A DNA stretch of 64,000 bases from Prorocentrum cordatum (GCA_963575745.1 CAUYUJ010007469.1:409579-473578); one strand, 5' to 3'; numbered from the stretch's first letter, positions 43,390 through 55,975 are shown. Program-made: numbers and translations. Notes: a model not told the origin generated them from the sequence alone.

Positions 43390-45330
43390 GTCGGGGAGCA
43401 GGTTCGAGCGAGCAGTGCGGGGCAGGAGGAGAGGGCGCAAGGCGTGGAGGAGGTGCAGCAGCAGGAGGGCGCCCGAGGCCGGGCCTGCGGCGGCGCGGGG
43501 CGCCCGCGCTCGCCTGCGGGGCCGTCGCGGCGTGGGGCCTCGTCGTCGTGCTCCCTGCTGCGGTCAGTGGGCGTGGGGGTGGGTGTGTTGGCGTCTCGAC
43601 TTCTCCTCCTCCTCCGCCTCCTCCTCGTCCTTCTCTTGCTCCTCCTCTCTCTCTTGCTCCTCCTCCTCCTTTTCCTCCTCCTCCTCCTCCTGTTCCGCCT
43701 GCAGGAGAAGCATGAGAGGGGCACGAGGACGAGGCAGACGACTGGCAGGATGTCGATCGGGAGCTGGAGAAAGTCACACAGACGCTTTCCCGTCCCTCGC
43801 CTGAGATATGTTTTCCGTCCTTTCCCCAATATTCCCTTCACACGTTTCGGTCCTTCCGTTTCCGCATTGCACTTTCAGCATCTACAGTGTTCCCTCGTTG
43901 TATTCCTTCCCACCTTCTCTTCCCTTCGCTCATTCCCGCTTCTCCCTCTTATTTCCGTCCTTTCCTCCAGGATGCGAAAAAAGCGGGCGCAGCGTGGTTT
44001 CCTGCGGCGATGAGCCGCTCACCTCGTGGCCATGGTCACGAGGCCCGACGGCAACCTCTCATGGCTAAAATCACCCAGCCCCGCTGCGACGGCAACGAAG
44101 TGCCCGCACCTCCACGGCATCCCGCACGTCCAGCGCCCCACGGCCGCATGCATGGCCACGGCCATCGCGCGGCCCTCGCGTGGCTGTCCAGCGCCTGCGC
44201 CTACGGGGGTCAGCCACATCGCCTCTGGCTTGCTCGTGCTTCGGAGCCGCGCGGGGCCGATTTCCATTCTTGTTCTCGCCCTCCGCCGAGCTGGGCTTGG
44301 GGAGCTAGTAAGCGGCCGGCCAGGCTTTGCGACAGGGCCCTGGCCGACCCTGGCTTGTGCTGACCCGGGTCCGTGCCTCCCCGACAGTCGGGCACGGACC
44401 CCCGGCCATGCCCCGTGGCTGCGTGGCCACTGCTCACTTGGGGCTGCGACCGTGGTCCGTGTGGCGCCGCCAGCCGCGGCCCCCAAAGGCTCCTCGGCCA
44501 TTTGCTTGGCGGATCAGCGGCCCGCCGAGCGGCAGTCTGAGGGCCGCGGCTTCGCGCCTCCAACAGGTCGGAGTGTCCCCGGGCACTCCCTCACAGCCCG
44601 AGGACGCCATCACCAAAAAAGTAACTCCTCGGCCAGGGCCCGCGGCCCCCCGACCGCAGCCCCGTTGCCTACGCAGCCTGCGCGCAGCACCTCGGTCGAG
44701 CACGGGTGCATGGTCGGAGGGCCGCGCGGACTGCCGGGGCACCTGCGGCGGGCCCCCCGTGGCGGCGCCTCCGCGCGCCGAGGAGTGTGGGGGGGTCCCA
44801 CCGCCCCTCCAGGAGAAAAAATCGGGCGGAGGTCGCGGAGTTTGCGTGCCTGCGGTGGCTTGCTGCCTCGAGTCGGAACGTCGTGGTTTGGGTTTGATCT
44901 CGACGCATCTCTCAGGGAAATCTCGCGCCAGGCTCCGGGGTGTCCCAGCGCAGCCGGGCAGAGCCATCCTGAGGGTTTGCGACGGCTAAAGCAGCCCACC
45001 GCGAACCCTCGGGACCGCAGTCTGGTGCGTCGCGGTCCCTCCGTTGCGCCCATGTGGCCTTCCTCTGTTTCCCCGTCTGCCCTTGCCTCTGCTCCCCCTC
45101 CGCCTCCTCTTTGTTTTCTGTCTCAGTGTCCCTCCTCCTCCTGCTCCTGCTGATGCTGATCAGCTCGCGCTGACAGCGAGTCGTCGGTGGTACACCAAGC
45201 AATCCTGCAGCAGGATTGCTGCCGCTGCTTCTGCCGCTTCTTGTACGGCTCCTCCCTCTTCCTCATCCCTCCTGCCCATGTTCCATCCTTCCTCCAGCTG
45301 TTCGTCCAGTTGCTTCTGCTTCTCCTCCTC
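43390..45330. other. Intronic DNA, no further feature
   Basis: Contains a CTC/TCC-rich stretch at 43610-43700, pyrimidine-rich DNA at 43800-43970, and a GC-rich part (44020-45150) that happens to be open for 375 codons on the + strand. The latter has no recognisable domain and lies between two exons of the JmjC gene. Confidence 0.45.
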
Positions 45331-45334
45331 CGCC

Positions 45335-45475
45335 TTCCCTTCCTCCTCCTCCTCCTCCTCCTCCCCCTCCTCCTCCTTCCTCCTCCTCCTCCTTTTCCTC
45401 CTCCTCCTCCTCCTCCTCCTCCTCCTCCTCCGCCTCCTCCTCCTCCTCCTCCTCCTCCTCCTCGTCCTCCTCCTC
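45335..45475. repeat. (TCC)n array upstream of the last JmjC exon
   Basis: TCC triplets with CCC and TTCC interruptions, about 115 bp before the acceptor at 45588-45589. Confidence 0.85.
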
Positions 45476-45589
45476 CCCTCTCCCCCTCTCATTATCGTCC
45501 TCCTCCCTCATCCCTCCTGCTCCCTCCTCCTCGTGCGCCCTTCTGCTCGCCCGCACTCCTGCGCTCCGACCCTTCCCGCCTCTGGCCAG

Positions 45590-45700
45590 GAACTTTGTGA
45601 ACGACACCAACGTCGCCGAGTACGTCCGGATCCGCCAGCACTCGGACGAGCCTGGGGCTCGGCTTCGGGCGGCCTCGGTGCGGGGACGTGGGCCGGGGAA
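45590..45700 (+). CDS. JmjC gene exon after the core; 3' end unclear
   Basis: After CTCTGGCCAG the frame reads NFVNDTNVAEYVRIRQ, continuing T-NFVNDTNVAEY from the previous exon. 'nF.nd.Nv.ey' is typical of the helix-containing end of cupin-like JmjC domains. The frame stays open to a TGA at 45918, but from about 45735 it crosses an ATCGAGG-type repeat, so the true exon probably ends between 45640 and 45720. Confidence 0.75.
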
Positions 45701-45729
45701 GGGCAGCAAGAGAAGGGAGCGGGGCCGAC

Positions 45730-46020
45730 GATCAGGGCTCGAGGGTCGAGCGTCGAGGTTCGTGGTCGAAGGATCGAGGCCCGAGGATCGAAGATCGAGG
45801 ATCGAGGACCAGGGCCGTGGATCGGGCGCCAGCGATCGAGGGTCGGGGGGGGGGGGCTTCTCGACGCCACGGTTTGAGAGGTCCGGGGGTGGATTGTCTA
45901 GGGAGGCGGGGATGGGGTGAAGGAGGGGTGACGGAGGGGGCAAGGTGGAGGAGGACGAGGAGGGGAAGGAGGATGAGGAGGAGGAGGAGGAGGAGGAGGA
46001 GGGGACGGTGGGGAGGAGCC
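45730..46020 (+). repeat. ATCGAGG-type heptamer patch and GGA array
   Basis: GATCGAGG/GTCGAGG units at 45733-45850, then GGA-rich sequence at 45940-46010. Confidence 0.7.
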
Positions 46021-46245
46021 GGAGGGGCTCAGAGGAGAGACCAGCTTCGAACATCGATCAAACGTTGATCGTCGACCACGCCAGGCGTCGATGGAGCTTC
46101 GAAAGGCGATGGAGAGGGACCTGCGACGGTGCGCCTGGAGCGATGGCGCGTGCAGGTGGCGTTCCCCCATGTGCCCCCACTGCACCCCCTCCCTGCTCCC
46201 TCCCAGCCTCGTGGTTTACCCACGCCCTATCTTCTCCCTTCCTAC

Positions 46246-46424
46246 GTACAGTCAGCCCGCACAATGAGGACGGGAACCCTTCCCAGGGGTACCCGTGCAC
46301 CCTCGTCTCCTCGGTCCATCCTTGGCCACTTTCGCTCGCCGCGCTCCGCTCGAAAAGCCTCGAGATGAGCGCCCGAGCCCCTCGCGTCCTCATCGCGCGA
46401 CCTTCTGATCCGGGCCGGCTGCAC
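46246..46424 (+). repeat. TIR element family D, copy 2
   Basis: Left TACAGTCAGCCCGCACAATG then AGGACGGGAA; interior TCGGTCCATCCTTGGCCACT and CCGCGCTCCGCTCGAAAAGC; right end CCGGGCCGGCTGCAC, a diverged complement. Confidence 0.7.
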
Positions 46425-46677
46425 CCGCCCCTCGGCTGCGCCAGCGATCTGCAGCATCTCGTCCACGATCGCAGCGGCTCAGGCCGCGGGGGCCCGCCGG
46501 GCCCCGCGGACGCGAACGGGCGGGCCCCGCGGCACGGGGTCCCCGTGGTGCTCTGCAGTGCCTGGCCTCCTCGCATGCCTGGGAGTCGCTCTGCCCGTCT
46601 CGGCCCCGAGCTTTCTTCCAGCGCCGCCTGCAGGATGGCGCGCTGCTGGGCTCGGCTCTCCGCGTCAGCGCACGCCC

Positions 46678-46860
46678 CCAGACATGCGCCGTTCGGACTC
46701 TTGCTTTCAGCACGGCGTCCCTGGAAGTCCCGACCCTTTCACCGAGACCGGTTTTTCGTCCTGACTCGTTTTTTGACGCCCCCGAGGGCCGGCAAAGGCC
46801 CCCCGAGGCCGAAAATTGCCAGAGACCCCTCCCGGCCCGATGTCTCCCCGACGCGATCCT
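46678..46860 (+). repeat. Dispersed repeat family G, copy 3
   Basis: CCAGACATGCGCCGTTCGGA, CGGCGTCCCTGGAAGTCCCG, GACCGGTTTTTCGTCCTGAC then TCGTTTTTTGACGCCC, CCGAGGCCGAAAATTGCCAG. Colinear with 11400-11576. Confidence 0.7.
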
Positions 46861-47056
46861 GTCTGGGCCTCGCCCTCTGCTGCCGAGCTGGCGCTGTGGG
46901 CCCCGATGGCCCGCGGCGCTGCCGCGCGGCCCGCCGCCCGCGCGCGCTGCGGGCGCCTTGCGCCGCCCTGCGGCCGCCGGCCGGCGGACCACCTCGGTGC
47001 TCGCCGCCCGGCGGCCGCGCGGCAGGCAGCCTGCCCGCGGCCCCTCTGTGCGGGCA

Positions 47057-47280
47057 TGGCCAGGACCCCAGGTGAGGGGACCCAGTCAGTGACTGGTGGT
47101 AGGGCCCGGGAGCCCCTGACTTGGCCAGAATCACTGGACCAGGTTCGCCGAAGCTGGCGATTGCTCTCGGGTGACGGCAGTGCCGGTTCGTGGAACGGGG
47201 CGGTGGGGCGTCCTCCAATACACGTCACTAAACCAGGTTCCACTAAACCCGGTTCTGCCAACGCCCGATCTGTGCGTGCG
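47057..47280 (+). repeat. Dispersed repeat family I, copy 2
   Basis: GGCCAGGACCCCAGGTGAGG, AGGGCCCGGGAGCCCCTGA, CCAGAATCACTGGACCAGGT, and at the end GGTTCTGCCAACGCCCGATC. Matches 3195-3300 with an insertion. Confidence 0.6.
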
Positions 47281-47289
47281 CCGGTGCGG

Positions 47290-48576
47290 GGCCGCGCGGG
47301 TATTCGTCGGCATCTCCTTTCGACTAGACGTAGGAGTGACCTTTCGCCGGATTGACCTTCGGTGCGGGCCCAAGGGGGTCCTCCGACCGCCGAGCGCGAT
47401 GCGATAGTAGCGTTTTGCGCGCTTGGGCTTGTCCCCCCCCGCGGTGCCCCCAAAGCCGCGCACCAAAGGTCACTCTTACCTAGGGTCACTCTTGCGTGTA
47501 GTCGATCCTCGTGGTTGATCACACTGGCTCTGTCAGCGCCTGCAGCCTTGGCGTCAGCTATTGGGCGTGGGCGCGATGCCGGTCCAGGTCCTGTGCCAGG
47601 GCGCCCCAGCAAAGGCCGGCCGCCCCGGCCACTCCTGCGAAGTTCCTCGCGTGGTGAATCCCTCCTCTCCATTCCGCTCTCCGCGGCCGCCTTCCGCCTT
47701 CCTCCCCCCCTCGTGCCGCCGGACAATTCGTATGCCGTGCCCTGGAATACTAAGGCGCACGTGCGGATTGCCTCTGCCGCGCTGCGACGAACAAGTGGCG
47801 CGTCACGCTTGCCAGCCGCACCCTTCCTCCGAAGATGCCCGGAGGGCGGGAAATCAGTGTCTTGAAGGGCTGGTCAGGGGCCCGTACACAGCCGTTTTTG
47901 TGCGATGTTGGGACAAGTTGCTCGGTTTCGTTTTGAGCTGGAGCCTAGGTACCCGCTCTTGCACTGCAGCGCGGCAGGGCGGGGAACACCACCGCCACTA
48001 TGTAACAACACCCGGTACAGCCCTTCGATTTCCAGTCTGGAGTTCCACTGCCAGATATCGTTCAGGCACGGTTACATGCAAGCTGGGCTGCGACCTTGAC
48101 AATGAATGTTGACTCTCCGAAGCACACGCTATGTTGTCCTCCTTTTCAGCGAGTCGTGAAATGCAACCTTCCACTCCTCCATGCTTCCCGGGCCTCTGGC
48201 GCCCCTGCTACTTTTATCCTGGGAGCCTCTCCCGTTCGGAACGATAAGCATTGAAATTGTTGGTGGCATCATTCACAGTGTTTTCAACCATGTAAGTGTC
48301 ACAGCAGGAATGGTCGTAGCAAGTTTGTATCATTCGCCCACGTCTACGCGCGGGGGTTCGCGGCCGACACCTGTGCTGTTCGTCAAAGTTTGCAGGGCCG
48401 GACTGCCGACAAGCCGTTCGTTAGTTGTGCAGGAGGGTAAAAGGCACAGAGGTCCGGTAGCTTCAAACAAGACTCGACCACGGAGTGGCGTTTGTTTTTC
48501 CTCCTCCTCCTCCCCCTCGTCATCATCATTCTCATCACCATCACCCGCATCATCGTCAGCATCATGATTTTCGCCA
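47290..48576. other. Unassigned DNA
   Basis: Ordinary GC-rich sequence without recognised genes or shared families. The last 70 bp (CATCATC/ATCATCATT) is simple sequence leading to the second DinoSL relic. Confidence 0.45.
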
Positions 48577-48598
48577 TCCGTAGCCGTTTTGGCTCAAG
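48577..48598 (+). other. DinoSL spliced-leader relic at LINE 2 5' end
   Basis: 21 of 22 matches to the spliced leader, the one change being A to G at 48586. It is in sense orientation, about 170 bp upstream of the ORF1-like reading frame that includes MSEVIIVAEMQKL, which parallels LINE 1. Confidence 0.9.
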
Positions 48599-48688
48599 GA
48601 AACAATTTTACGAGGTTGCGCAAGGCCTTGCAAGTTCGGGAATCACTGACGCCTGCACAGGCAGACTCTACGAGCCTTTCCTTTTCGT

Positions 48689-49470
48689 GTGCACAGCCGC
48701 TTCCAAACAGACACAAGTCATTTTAGCACTAACATGCTACATCTCGCGATGTCGGAAGTTATTATCGTGGCCGAGATGCAGAAGCTTACTGCTGCGGTTA
48801 ATGGCATTGGCGGCCAGCTCACCCAAGTGCAGGCCCAGCTGCCCGCCTTTACGGAGGATATCAAGGCCGACGCCAAGAAACTCGTCGATAGAGCTGCAAA
48901 GCTCGAGCAACGGATGGACCCTATCGAGTCTGCACCAGCATCGCCAGTTGCCTCTTCACCTGCGGGCCACCAGCGCAGGATGCTTCAACCTGGCAATGGT
49001 AGTGCTGGAGGGCGTGCTGCCACTGTCGACCCCGCCGCTTCCGACCCAGTCGACCAGTGCAATGTATTGATGAACGGTTGGCCGCGCCCAGTCGATCGTG
49101 CACACAGGGAAGCTTGGCAAAACACGTTGACAACCCGCTTGCCTGCATAACGCAAGAGCTGGGCGGAGACGCGCTTTGCTGGCATGAGTCAGAGCTACAT
49201 GATCAAGTTTGGGATGGCCGAGGACGCCAAAGCGTTCAGGGAGGTCATCGGCACATTCAGCCCCACGTGGGTCCACCCGCGTGGCAGGCGGGAGTTCCAG
49301 ATAAAGTGCAGGCAAGACCTTCTTGATGATGTCAGGGAGCGCCAACGTCTGTTGGCACGCTAACTACAGCCTGATCAAGCAACACCTCATCGTGGACGGC
49401 CTCTGGTCCTCCACCATGTGCATGTCTGGCAACGGCTTCCGCAACGAGTTCTGGGTCGCCAGATGAGGAG
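48689..49470 (+). pseudogene. LINE 2 ORF1-like region
   Basis: The first frame (to a TAA at 49148) contains MSEVIIVAEMQKLTAAVNGI and continues Gln/Ala/Glu-rich, likely coiled coil, with a Pro/Ser/Gly-rich linker. A shift leads to MSQSYMIKFGMAEDAKAF (from 49184, TAA at 49361), then another shift to NYSLIKQHLIVDGLWSS (to TGA at about 49466). The general layout resembles LINE 1 ORF1. No enzymatic motif. Confidence 0.6.
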
Positions 49471-52400
49471 GTGTACCCCATCCTGAGGGCACGCACGGAC
49501 AATCTGGGCCGCTTCATAGTCAGCCCCAACGAGCACGAAATCATGGCTGTCGGCACCAACGTTGACACTACCACCATGATTGTGGACAGCATTGCCTCGC
49601 AATCGGAATTTCTTCAGTCACGTGGGCAATTTCAGGCCCTTTTTGGAGCAGCATTTCGTGGGCACGGCAGTGCTCGTACTCGCTTGGCCTTTTACACAAT
49701 CAGCCAAGCGCAAGAACGCTACACGTTCCTTTCGTTCCCCTTCCGCCCCCTTCTTCACCGTCATCGCTGGACATGTCTTCAAGTTCTCCCACCTCCAGCC
49801 CATCTACTCTTTCTTCAGACTCCGACACGGCCTTCGTCTTCAACGTGAGTGACACTGAATACGTTCAACATCTCCCATACGACCGTAAGACCGACTTCAG
49901 AGCCGCCTCCTGGAATGTCCAAACCCTCTTTGTGGCGGTCGGGGGTGGAAACGCACGACAGGACAAAACGCGGCAACAGCTGCGTTTCATGCTCGTCAGG
50001 CGACCGTAATTTTATTGCAGGAGACTCATGGACACCTGGATGATCTTGACTCATTTCGAAGTGATTCTCCGTTCTTTCACTGTCACGGCTCGTTCCTCCC
50101 TTCTCACAGTGGTGGTATCATCGCGATGAGTCGCAAGTGTTTCGCCGCGGACTTCGACAAACTTCCCTTTCGTCCCTTGGCATCTGGCACAATATCGGCA
50201 CTTCAGCGCTCAGGCTCGAATGGCATGCTGAACATCTACAGCGCGCACGCCCCGCCGACATACGTCGCGCAAACCGCATTCCAGTTCCGGCCCGGCTGGC
50301 CCATGTCAGATAGCAAGGTGGTTTGGATCGTTTCTTGGAGTGCTCGCGAGCCTGCTTTTCAGGAGAATTTTACATAAGTCCCACGCGATCTTCCTGGCGA
50401 TTGGCATCCTTTTCGGCAACTGCTATACTTGAAAGAGGCGATGCACTACGCTGCCAGTGTCACCAAGGACCAGCTATCTGTGAATCGTCCAGAGACGCCA
50501 GCTGAGCGCGTGAACTGGTGGTTCGCCGCCACGCGGGCAATGGAGCTGCACGCTGGTTGCGAATTCAAAGCCGTCATCGATGAGGACGCCCCCTGGATGG
50601 GCATCGCTGGATTTCACGAATTGAGGCGCCAGGCCACTGTTGCGCACCTGCAGGCGCAGGAGGAGGAGATCGATGCAAATGAGGGGGCAAGAGTAACAGT
50701 CAAAGTTCAACGGAAAGACAAGTTTCATCGCCTGCACGCTGCCTGGGCCACGCGCAATAGACGCTTGGCCCTTCATGTCGCCACTGGCCCCGATGGTCTG
50801 GTTCATGCTGACCGCGCAGAGGGGGCATCTCTTCTAGCCGAGCATTGGGGGGGGGCCGCGAGGAGAACGAGGCGGTGGAGGAGGGGCTGGAGCGGCACCG
50901 CAGTTTGCTTAGACAGCTGCTCGCGATGCACCGTGGAAAGTGAGTCCTGGCGCGTCCAGAGCCAAGAGACATGATCAAGCGCACGTGCGACGCCGCGCCT
51001 GGCCCAGATGGCGCGCCATTCTCACGTTATCATCATGGTGGGGGGCACGCGAGTGGCATTCTTTGCGCTGTCTATGCATGGTTGCTTGTTCGAGAGGATC
51101 TGCCTGGGGAGTTCAGTCACTGCTGCGTGGTCTTCCTGTCTAAGAACCTGCTGCCTAGTGAATGCATAGTCATTGCGCGCGCGCCTGCTACTACTAGATC
51201 GCTCTCCCTCTCCATCACGCGTGACATGCTCGCGCCGCGCGCCGTTGAATCGGGCTTAGCGCAGCAAGCACAATGCACAGTTGACTGGGCCCAAACGGGC
51301 TGTGTAAAGGGTAGGCAGATGATCGACAACATCGTTGAAGCTTCGTCGGCGCGCGCATTGTGGGGGGCGTGGAAGGCTGTCAAGTTTGCGGGTCGACCCT
51401 GGTCGACTTCCGCGCTGCGTCTCCGAGCCCTGCTCACTCTTGGATTTTATGGGGGCTCGCGGCCATGCCGCTTCCGTCGTGCATCGCCCGCAGCGCGCGT
51501 GCGCTGCGTAAGAACACGCATGCGATGATTGCGCGCGCTGGGGGGATCTGGCTCGGCTCCTGGGTCAGCTCTGGAGTTTTGACAAGTGTGCCCCACGAGT
51601 GGCTCCCTATTCGCACTATGCCTCGATCCTATTGTTCGGCGTACATGTTGCATTATACCTCGGCCCCCGTCCTTCAGTAAGTGCTTCGCAGACGATTTGG
51701 CTCGTGTCCCGAGGGAACTCTTTCAGACTCTACCGTTATTATTCAGATTGCTTGCCAGTTGTGGCAAAGCAGCGGGACTGCGCGCGAATGCTGCCAAGAC
51801 GCGACTCATCCTCCACTTCCCGAAGAACCGCGACGCCATTCTCGCTCGTCCTAGTAAGCTTCGCATGAATGCTAGTTTGCTGCAGTTTGCGACGGCCAGC
51901 ACCTGCCTCGGCATCCGCATCGGCACCAATGATTACGAAGACTCATGGACAAAACGTTTGGAGGAATACAAGTGTCGGATTGCCTTCTTCAAGAGCTTGT
52001 CGCTCGGCTTCGCAGATACCATCATGAGCTACAACTCCGTAGCCACTAGTGCGCTGACATCTGCTGCTCAGTTTGTTCGACCTACTGCTCGCATTCTTCG
52101 CGCCCGGCGGACAGGCCTCAAGGCGGTCGCGCGTTGGCCGCGGCGCGCGCCTCCACCCGGAGCTATTTTGGCGCTTGGAAGTCACCGGCAGTTTTACCAA
52201 CGCGCAGGATATCAAGAAAATCGCCTGCGCTGCCCAGTATAGGGCAGCATGTCCATCCGGCATCTTCCAGCGGTTGGTCGACTCCTACAACGAGATCATG
52301 GGGGGCGCGGACTGGCTGCTGCCCCGTAGTTCGCTCGACCATGTACAGAAGAGTGTGTTATTTCAGCTTCGTGACAATTGGATGCCTGGGAGCCATGCCA

Positions 52401-53003
52401 TCGCGCCCAGGCCGTCCAACTGACCCATGGTGCAAAGGCTTTCAGGGCAAGGTGACTCGTCTCTTGTCCGCCCCTCGACGCAGTGTTGCCCCATGCCAAT
52501 TGGCTATCGTGGGATGCTGGCAAGGAGAAAATCGATTAATGGCACCTCGTGCGCCTGCCTGCATCATGAACAACGTTTTCCAAGACGCTCTGCAACGTCT
52601 GGGCTACTTCTTCGAGGTACCGCCAGCCTACTCCTGCCTGCCGCTTCGGATGTTCTGAGGCCGCTTGTGATAGCATTGCCCATTATGTATGTTGCTACCC
52701 CGCTCTCTGCTGCCTGTCTCACATGTTGCCTCTGCTCCCGCGCTCCTTTTTTATGGTGATTGCCGCAAGCGCGATCTCCCGCACTAGTTCGACTGGTCTC
52801 GTCCTGAAGAACTTGCTTCTATTGCCATTTCCATTCACTTGCTTGCTGTAACTTTCCATCGCGTGCGTTCTTTTGAATCTCATTTGCCTGATGTGTTCCA
52901 CCGTTGCATGCATGCCCGTGCCCGACAGATATTGAGGAGACGTCGCCAGCTTGCACCTCTGTTTCCCGCTTTTACTGTGCAGGTCTGTCACTATCGCTGC
53001 TGA
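49471..53003 (+). pseudogene. LINE 2 ORF2: endonuclease remnant, reverse transcriptase, zinc knuckle
   Basis: A 300-bp linker region is followed by endonuclease motifs FRAASWNVQTLF (about 49900) and LLQETHGHLDD (about 50009). The GDFN and SDH blocks expected next are absent, and the frame passes near 50377 directly into the inter-domain region (RVNWWFAATRAMEL). The reverse transcriptase has DAAPGPDGAPFSRY (50989), QTGCVKGRQMIDNIVE (51295), motif A VDFRAASPS (about 51401) and motif C CFADDLARV (about 51691). A CSEACDSIAHYVCCYP knuckle starts at 52651, and an Arg-rich tail (RARQILRRRRQLAPLFPA) ends at 53003. At least six frame changes. Confidence 0.8.
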
Positions 53004-55790
53004 GCTGATCATGCGTTGATTTCATGGTCGTGGATATGCTCTCTTTTCGCTTCTTGTCCGCCTGCCCTCTCTCGTTTGCCCTCTTCTCGCTTCTTGTCCG
53101 CCTGCCTTTTTCCCGTCTCTCACTGCCAATGAGTGTCCTGATCATCAGGTTTATCGTCGCTACCACCATCATCATCATGGCGGCTGGTATGGCGGCTATG
53201 GCCCTCTTAATCCGTCCAGTGTGCGTTCCTGGCCTTCTTTCTCTCTTTCTCTCTCTTTCTCTCTTCTCTCTCTCTCTCTCTCTCTCCGATTGCACTGGCG
53301 CTCGATTTTTCTGCGGTCCAGCGATGCCCATTGGCATCCACCAGCGGGATGCTGGATCAGAAAGAAGCTAGTGGGATCTGCGACGGTCGCCACCCTGGCT
53401 TCTGGGATTGCGCCTGCGCGCCGCAGGTTTCCAATATTTTTCTTTTTTCGTATCTCCAATCCTTGCGTGGTTCTCTCCGCGCTGCTCTCTTGCGCCCCCG
53501 CGGCGGCCTGCGGCCTTCTTCAGTTGGGCGCCTCTCTCGTCGCCGAGCCGTGGCGGGACCTGACGCCCCGAGGCATCCGGGTCGGGAGTCGCCCACTGCG
53601 CGTTGCTTTGTCATTTGCCTGCGCGGCGCAGGTTCCCGACGAAGTTCCAGCACCGCCGCGCTGCTCTTTTTATTTTGTTTGGGTATATGGGGTTATTGGG
53701 GGTGGGCGCGGCTGGTCGTGCGCTTAGCTTTTGATTATGTTTCTTATTCCATTTACAGTTGGAATGCACAGGCTGGTTTCAAGAGCTTGTGTTGCAGACC
53801 GGTCTGTACGGAGTTAGTGGTCATCGACTCGCACTGGCGCCATCATCGGTCCGTCTGAGCAATCATCAGTCAACATTGTAGTCTTTTCCCCCGATGTGCA
53901 CCAGTCCTTTTTAAACATTGCAATCTGCACGGCGGTAGGCCCATTTAGGGGGTTCCAGGTCCGCTATGACAAGTGGCGGCGCGTAGACAGCCACCAACGC
54001 AATGGGAAGGGATGGGTGGGAGGAGCGGGGTGTCAAATCTGGCATGAACGCGCCCGGCTTGCCAAACCCTCTTTTCCCTCCCCGCTACTCCCCTTGCTCC
54101 TCTTCGCACATAAGAGCCCAGAACTTCGAACTGGTCGCCGCTTAAAAGTGACTCGCAGGAACTCAAAAGCTGCGCGTGCGGAAGGTTTCCAGAAGTGAGA
54201 TGGGGACAAGGCAAGGGAGGGGCAGAGAGTGAGGCCAAAATGTAGATGACAGCCCAACGCAGCTCCTGCCGCATCTGTCTCGCGGCCAATGCCCCGAGGC
54301 GGAGCAGGCTCTCCCTCTTCCCACCTCCGAGTCCCGCCACCGAGGTGCAAGGGCAGAGCCAGGCTGACCCGCTGCAGGGCTGAGCGGCCCTTGTCCGCGG
54401 ACCCCAGCGCGATCCGGAGAGAGGCACCGGCCTCCTTTCCCAGAGATTGGCGGGGGGGGGGGACGAGGACTTCCCACATCGTCCGTTACCGAAAATGATT
54501 GGTCACGCTCCGGACGAGCTGGCCGCGACCGAAGTTCGGCCTCCAGTCGCGGTTTTTGGTAACTAATCATGGCGCCAACCTCGCAGAGCGGATTTCGTTC
54601 GGAAATCTGTAGGATGGGCCCGGAGTGTCCCAGAGAATTTCTTTCTGGATTTCGAACGGAATTTCGTGCGGATTTTCTTGGGCCAGGAATAAAGAACTAA
54701 AGGTAATCCACGCGAAATTCACGTCGTCTTTCGCTCGCCATCTCGGTCTTTCACTGCCCGAATTCCACGCAGAACTCGGCTGGAGCACGTCTGCAAGGTC
54801 GGTGCAGTGAAACTAGCGAATTGGCCGTAGGACACCTTCACAACCCGCGCCTGGAGCCCAGCGCGCCGCATCTTCGTTACCAACATTCGACCCCCTCCGG
54901 TCGCGACCGAAGTTCGTCGCGGCCGAAATTTGGATGATGGTTTTTTGGTCGCGGATGATTTGGGTTGCGCCCACCATTGCCGGCCTGGCCCGGCCTGCAT
55001 TTGGCGGGACTTTTCCCCCCAAGACTTTCAATGTACGGTTGGCGTTGGATGTCGACTACTGTGGGACGTGGCGCCGCCGACCCGGGGCTTACGCGCTATC
55101 CCCCACCTTCGGGATAGCGTGCACCGAGGAAGCCCTGGCAGGGGGATAGCGCGCACAGGAGAGGCCCTCGCAGAGGGATCGTCTCACCAGGATAGCGCGC
55201 TCACCGGATATCGATGTTGCACGTTATCCTTCAAACGCCAACGGTACCCTGAGATCCTGGCGTCGCATTTGGTTCAACGTTGGTGATGTTGCCTTGTCGT
55301 TCGGCCCCCATGGCCCTCACGGATCGATCGGTCTTGAAACATGCGCTAGAAAGATGGGGCCGAGGAGGCCTTGTACAGCAGGGAGATATCCAACCATGGT
55401 GGGATAGAGGGATGAATGCAAGGTCGGCCTGAGTGGAACGGGGAGGAGAAGGAGGAGGGAGGATGGGGAGGACGCGGGAGCGGAGAAGGAGGAGGAGAAG
55501 TGTGATATTTATGAGGAGTGGGAAGGGTGGATACTCCAGGAGGTCCTCGTGGATTCTAATGGCGTTGAGGAGTGTCTGGGCGAGGTGAAGACCGAGGGAG
55601 ACGATGAAACGAGGCGGAGGTAGGAGGATACGCAGGATGATGATCATGAGGAGGCACAGGAGGAACACCAAGTAACAAAATGCGGAAGTGGACGAAGGGG
55701 TGAACGCGAGACGGTAGACGATGGGGTAGGGAAGGTGGAGAATCTATGAGAGGAGGCATGGCATAAAAGGAGGGAGAAGGAGCAGGAGGA
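53004..55790. other. Unassigned DNA with a (CT)n array
   Basis: (TCT)n/(CT)n at 53235-53287. Repeated GCGACCGAAGTTCG at 54526 and 54902, with GTTACCGAAAA/TTTTTGGTAAC forming an inverted repeat at 54485-54562. Four GGATAGCG(C/T)GC(A/T)C units at 55110-55205 suggest a degraded local repeat. 55300-55380 inverted shares a 'GATCGATC.G' block with 20265-20330. No gene recognised; an upstream FKBP exon with the start codon might lie here. Confidence 0.4.
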
Positions 55791-55908
55791 CGGCTGTGCA
55801 TGAGGAGGAGGACCAGTGAATTAATAAGCAGATCTCCTTCTCCTCGTTGCTCTTGTTCCCGACTCATCCTTCTCCTCATTGTCCACCCTTTGCTCCCCAG
55901 TATCTTCC

Positions 55909-55970
55909 TCTCTTCCTCTCTCTCTCTCTCTCTATATATATCTCTCTCTCTCTCTTCCTCTCTCTCTCAT
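55909..55970 (+). repeat. (CT)n tract forming the FKBP exon polypyrimidine tract
   Basis: CTCTCTCT with a central TATATATA ends five bases before the acceptor CACAG (55971-55975), so the microsatellite can serve as the polypyrimidine tract. Confidence 0.85.
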
Positions 55971-55975
55971 CACAG

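Larger units (their letters stand above)
48577..53003 (+). mobile_element. Second decayed non-LTR retrotransposon (LINE 2)
   Basis: Same plan as LINE 1 (DinoSL relic, ORF1-like region, endonuclease, reverse transcriptase, C-terminal zinc knuckle and Arg-rich tail), but the sequences are different enough to be another lineage. Multiple frameshifts and a loss inside the endonuclease make it inactive. The end given is the stop of the last recognisable coding segment; the 3' untranslated end was not located. Confidence 0.83.

Noticed and set aside
44026-45153. 375-codon ORF on the + strand
   Set aside because: GC-rich stop-poor DNA lying between two in-phase JmjC exons; no domain, no consistent codon pattern, other frames equally open.
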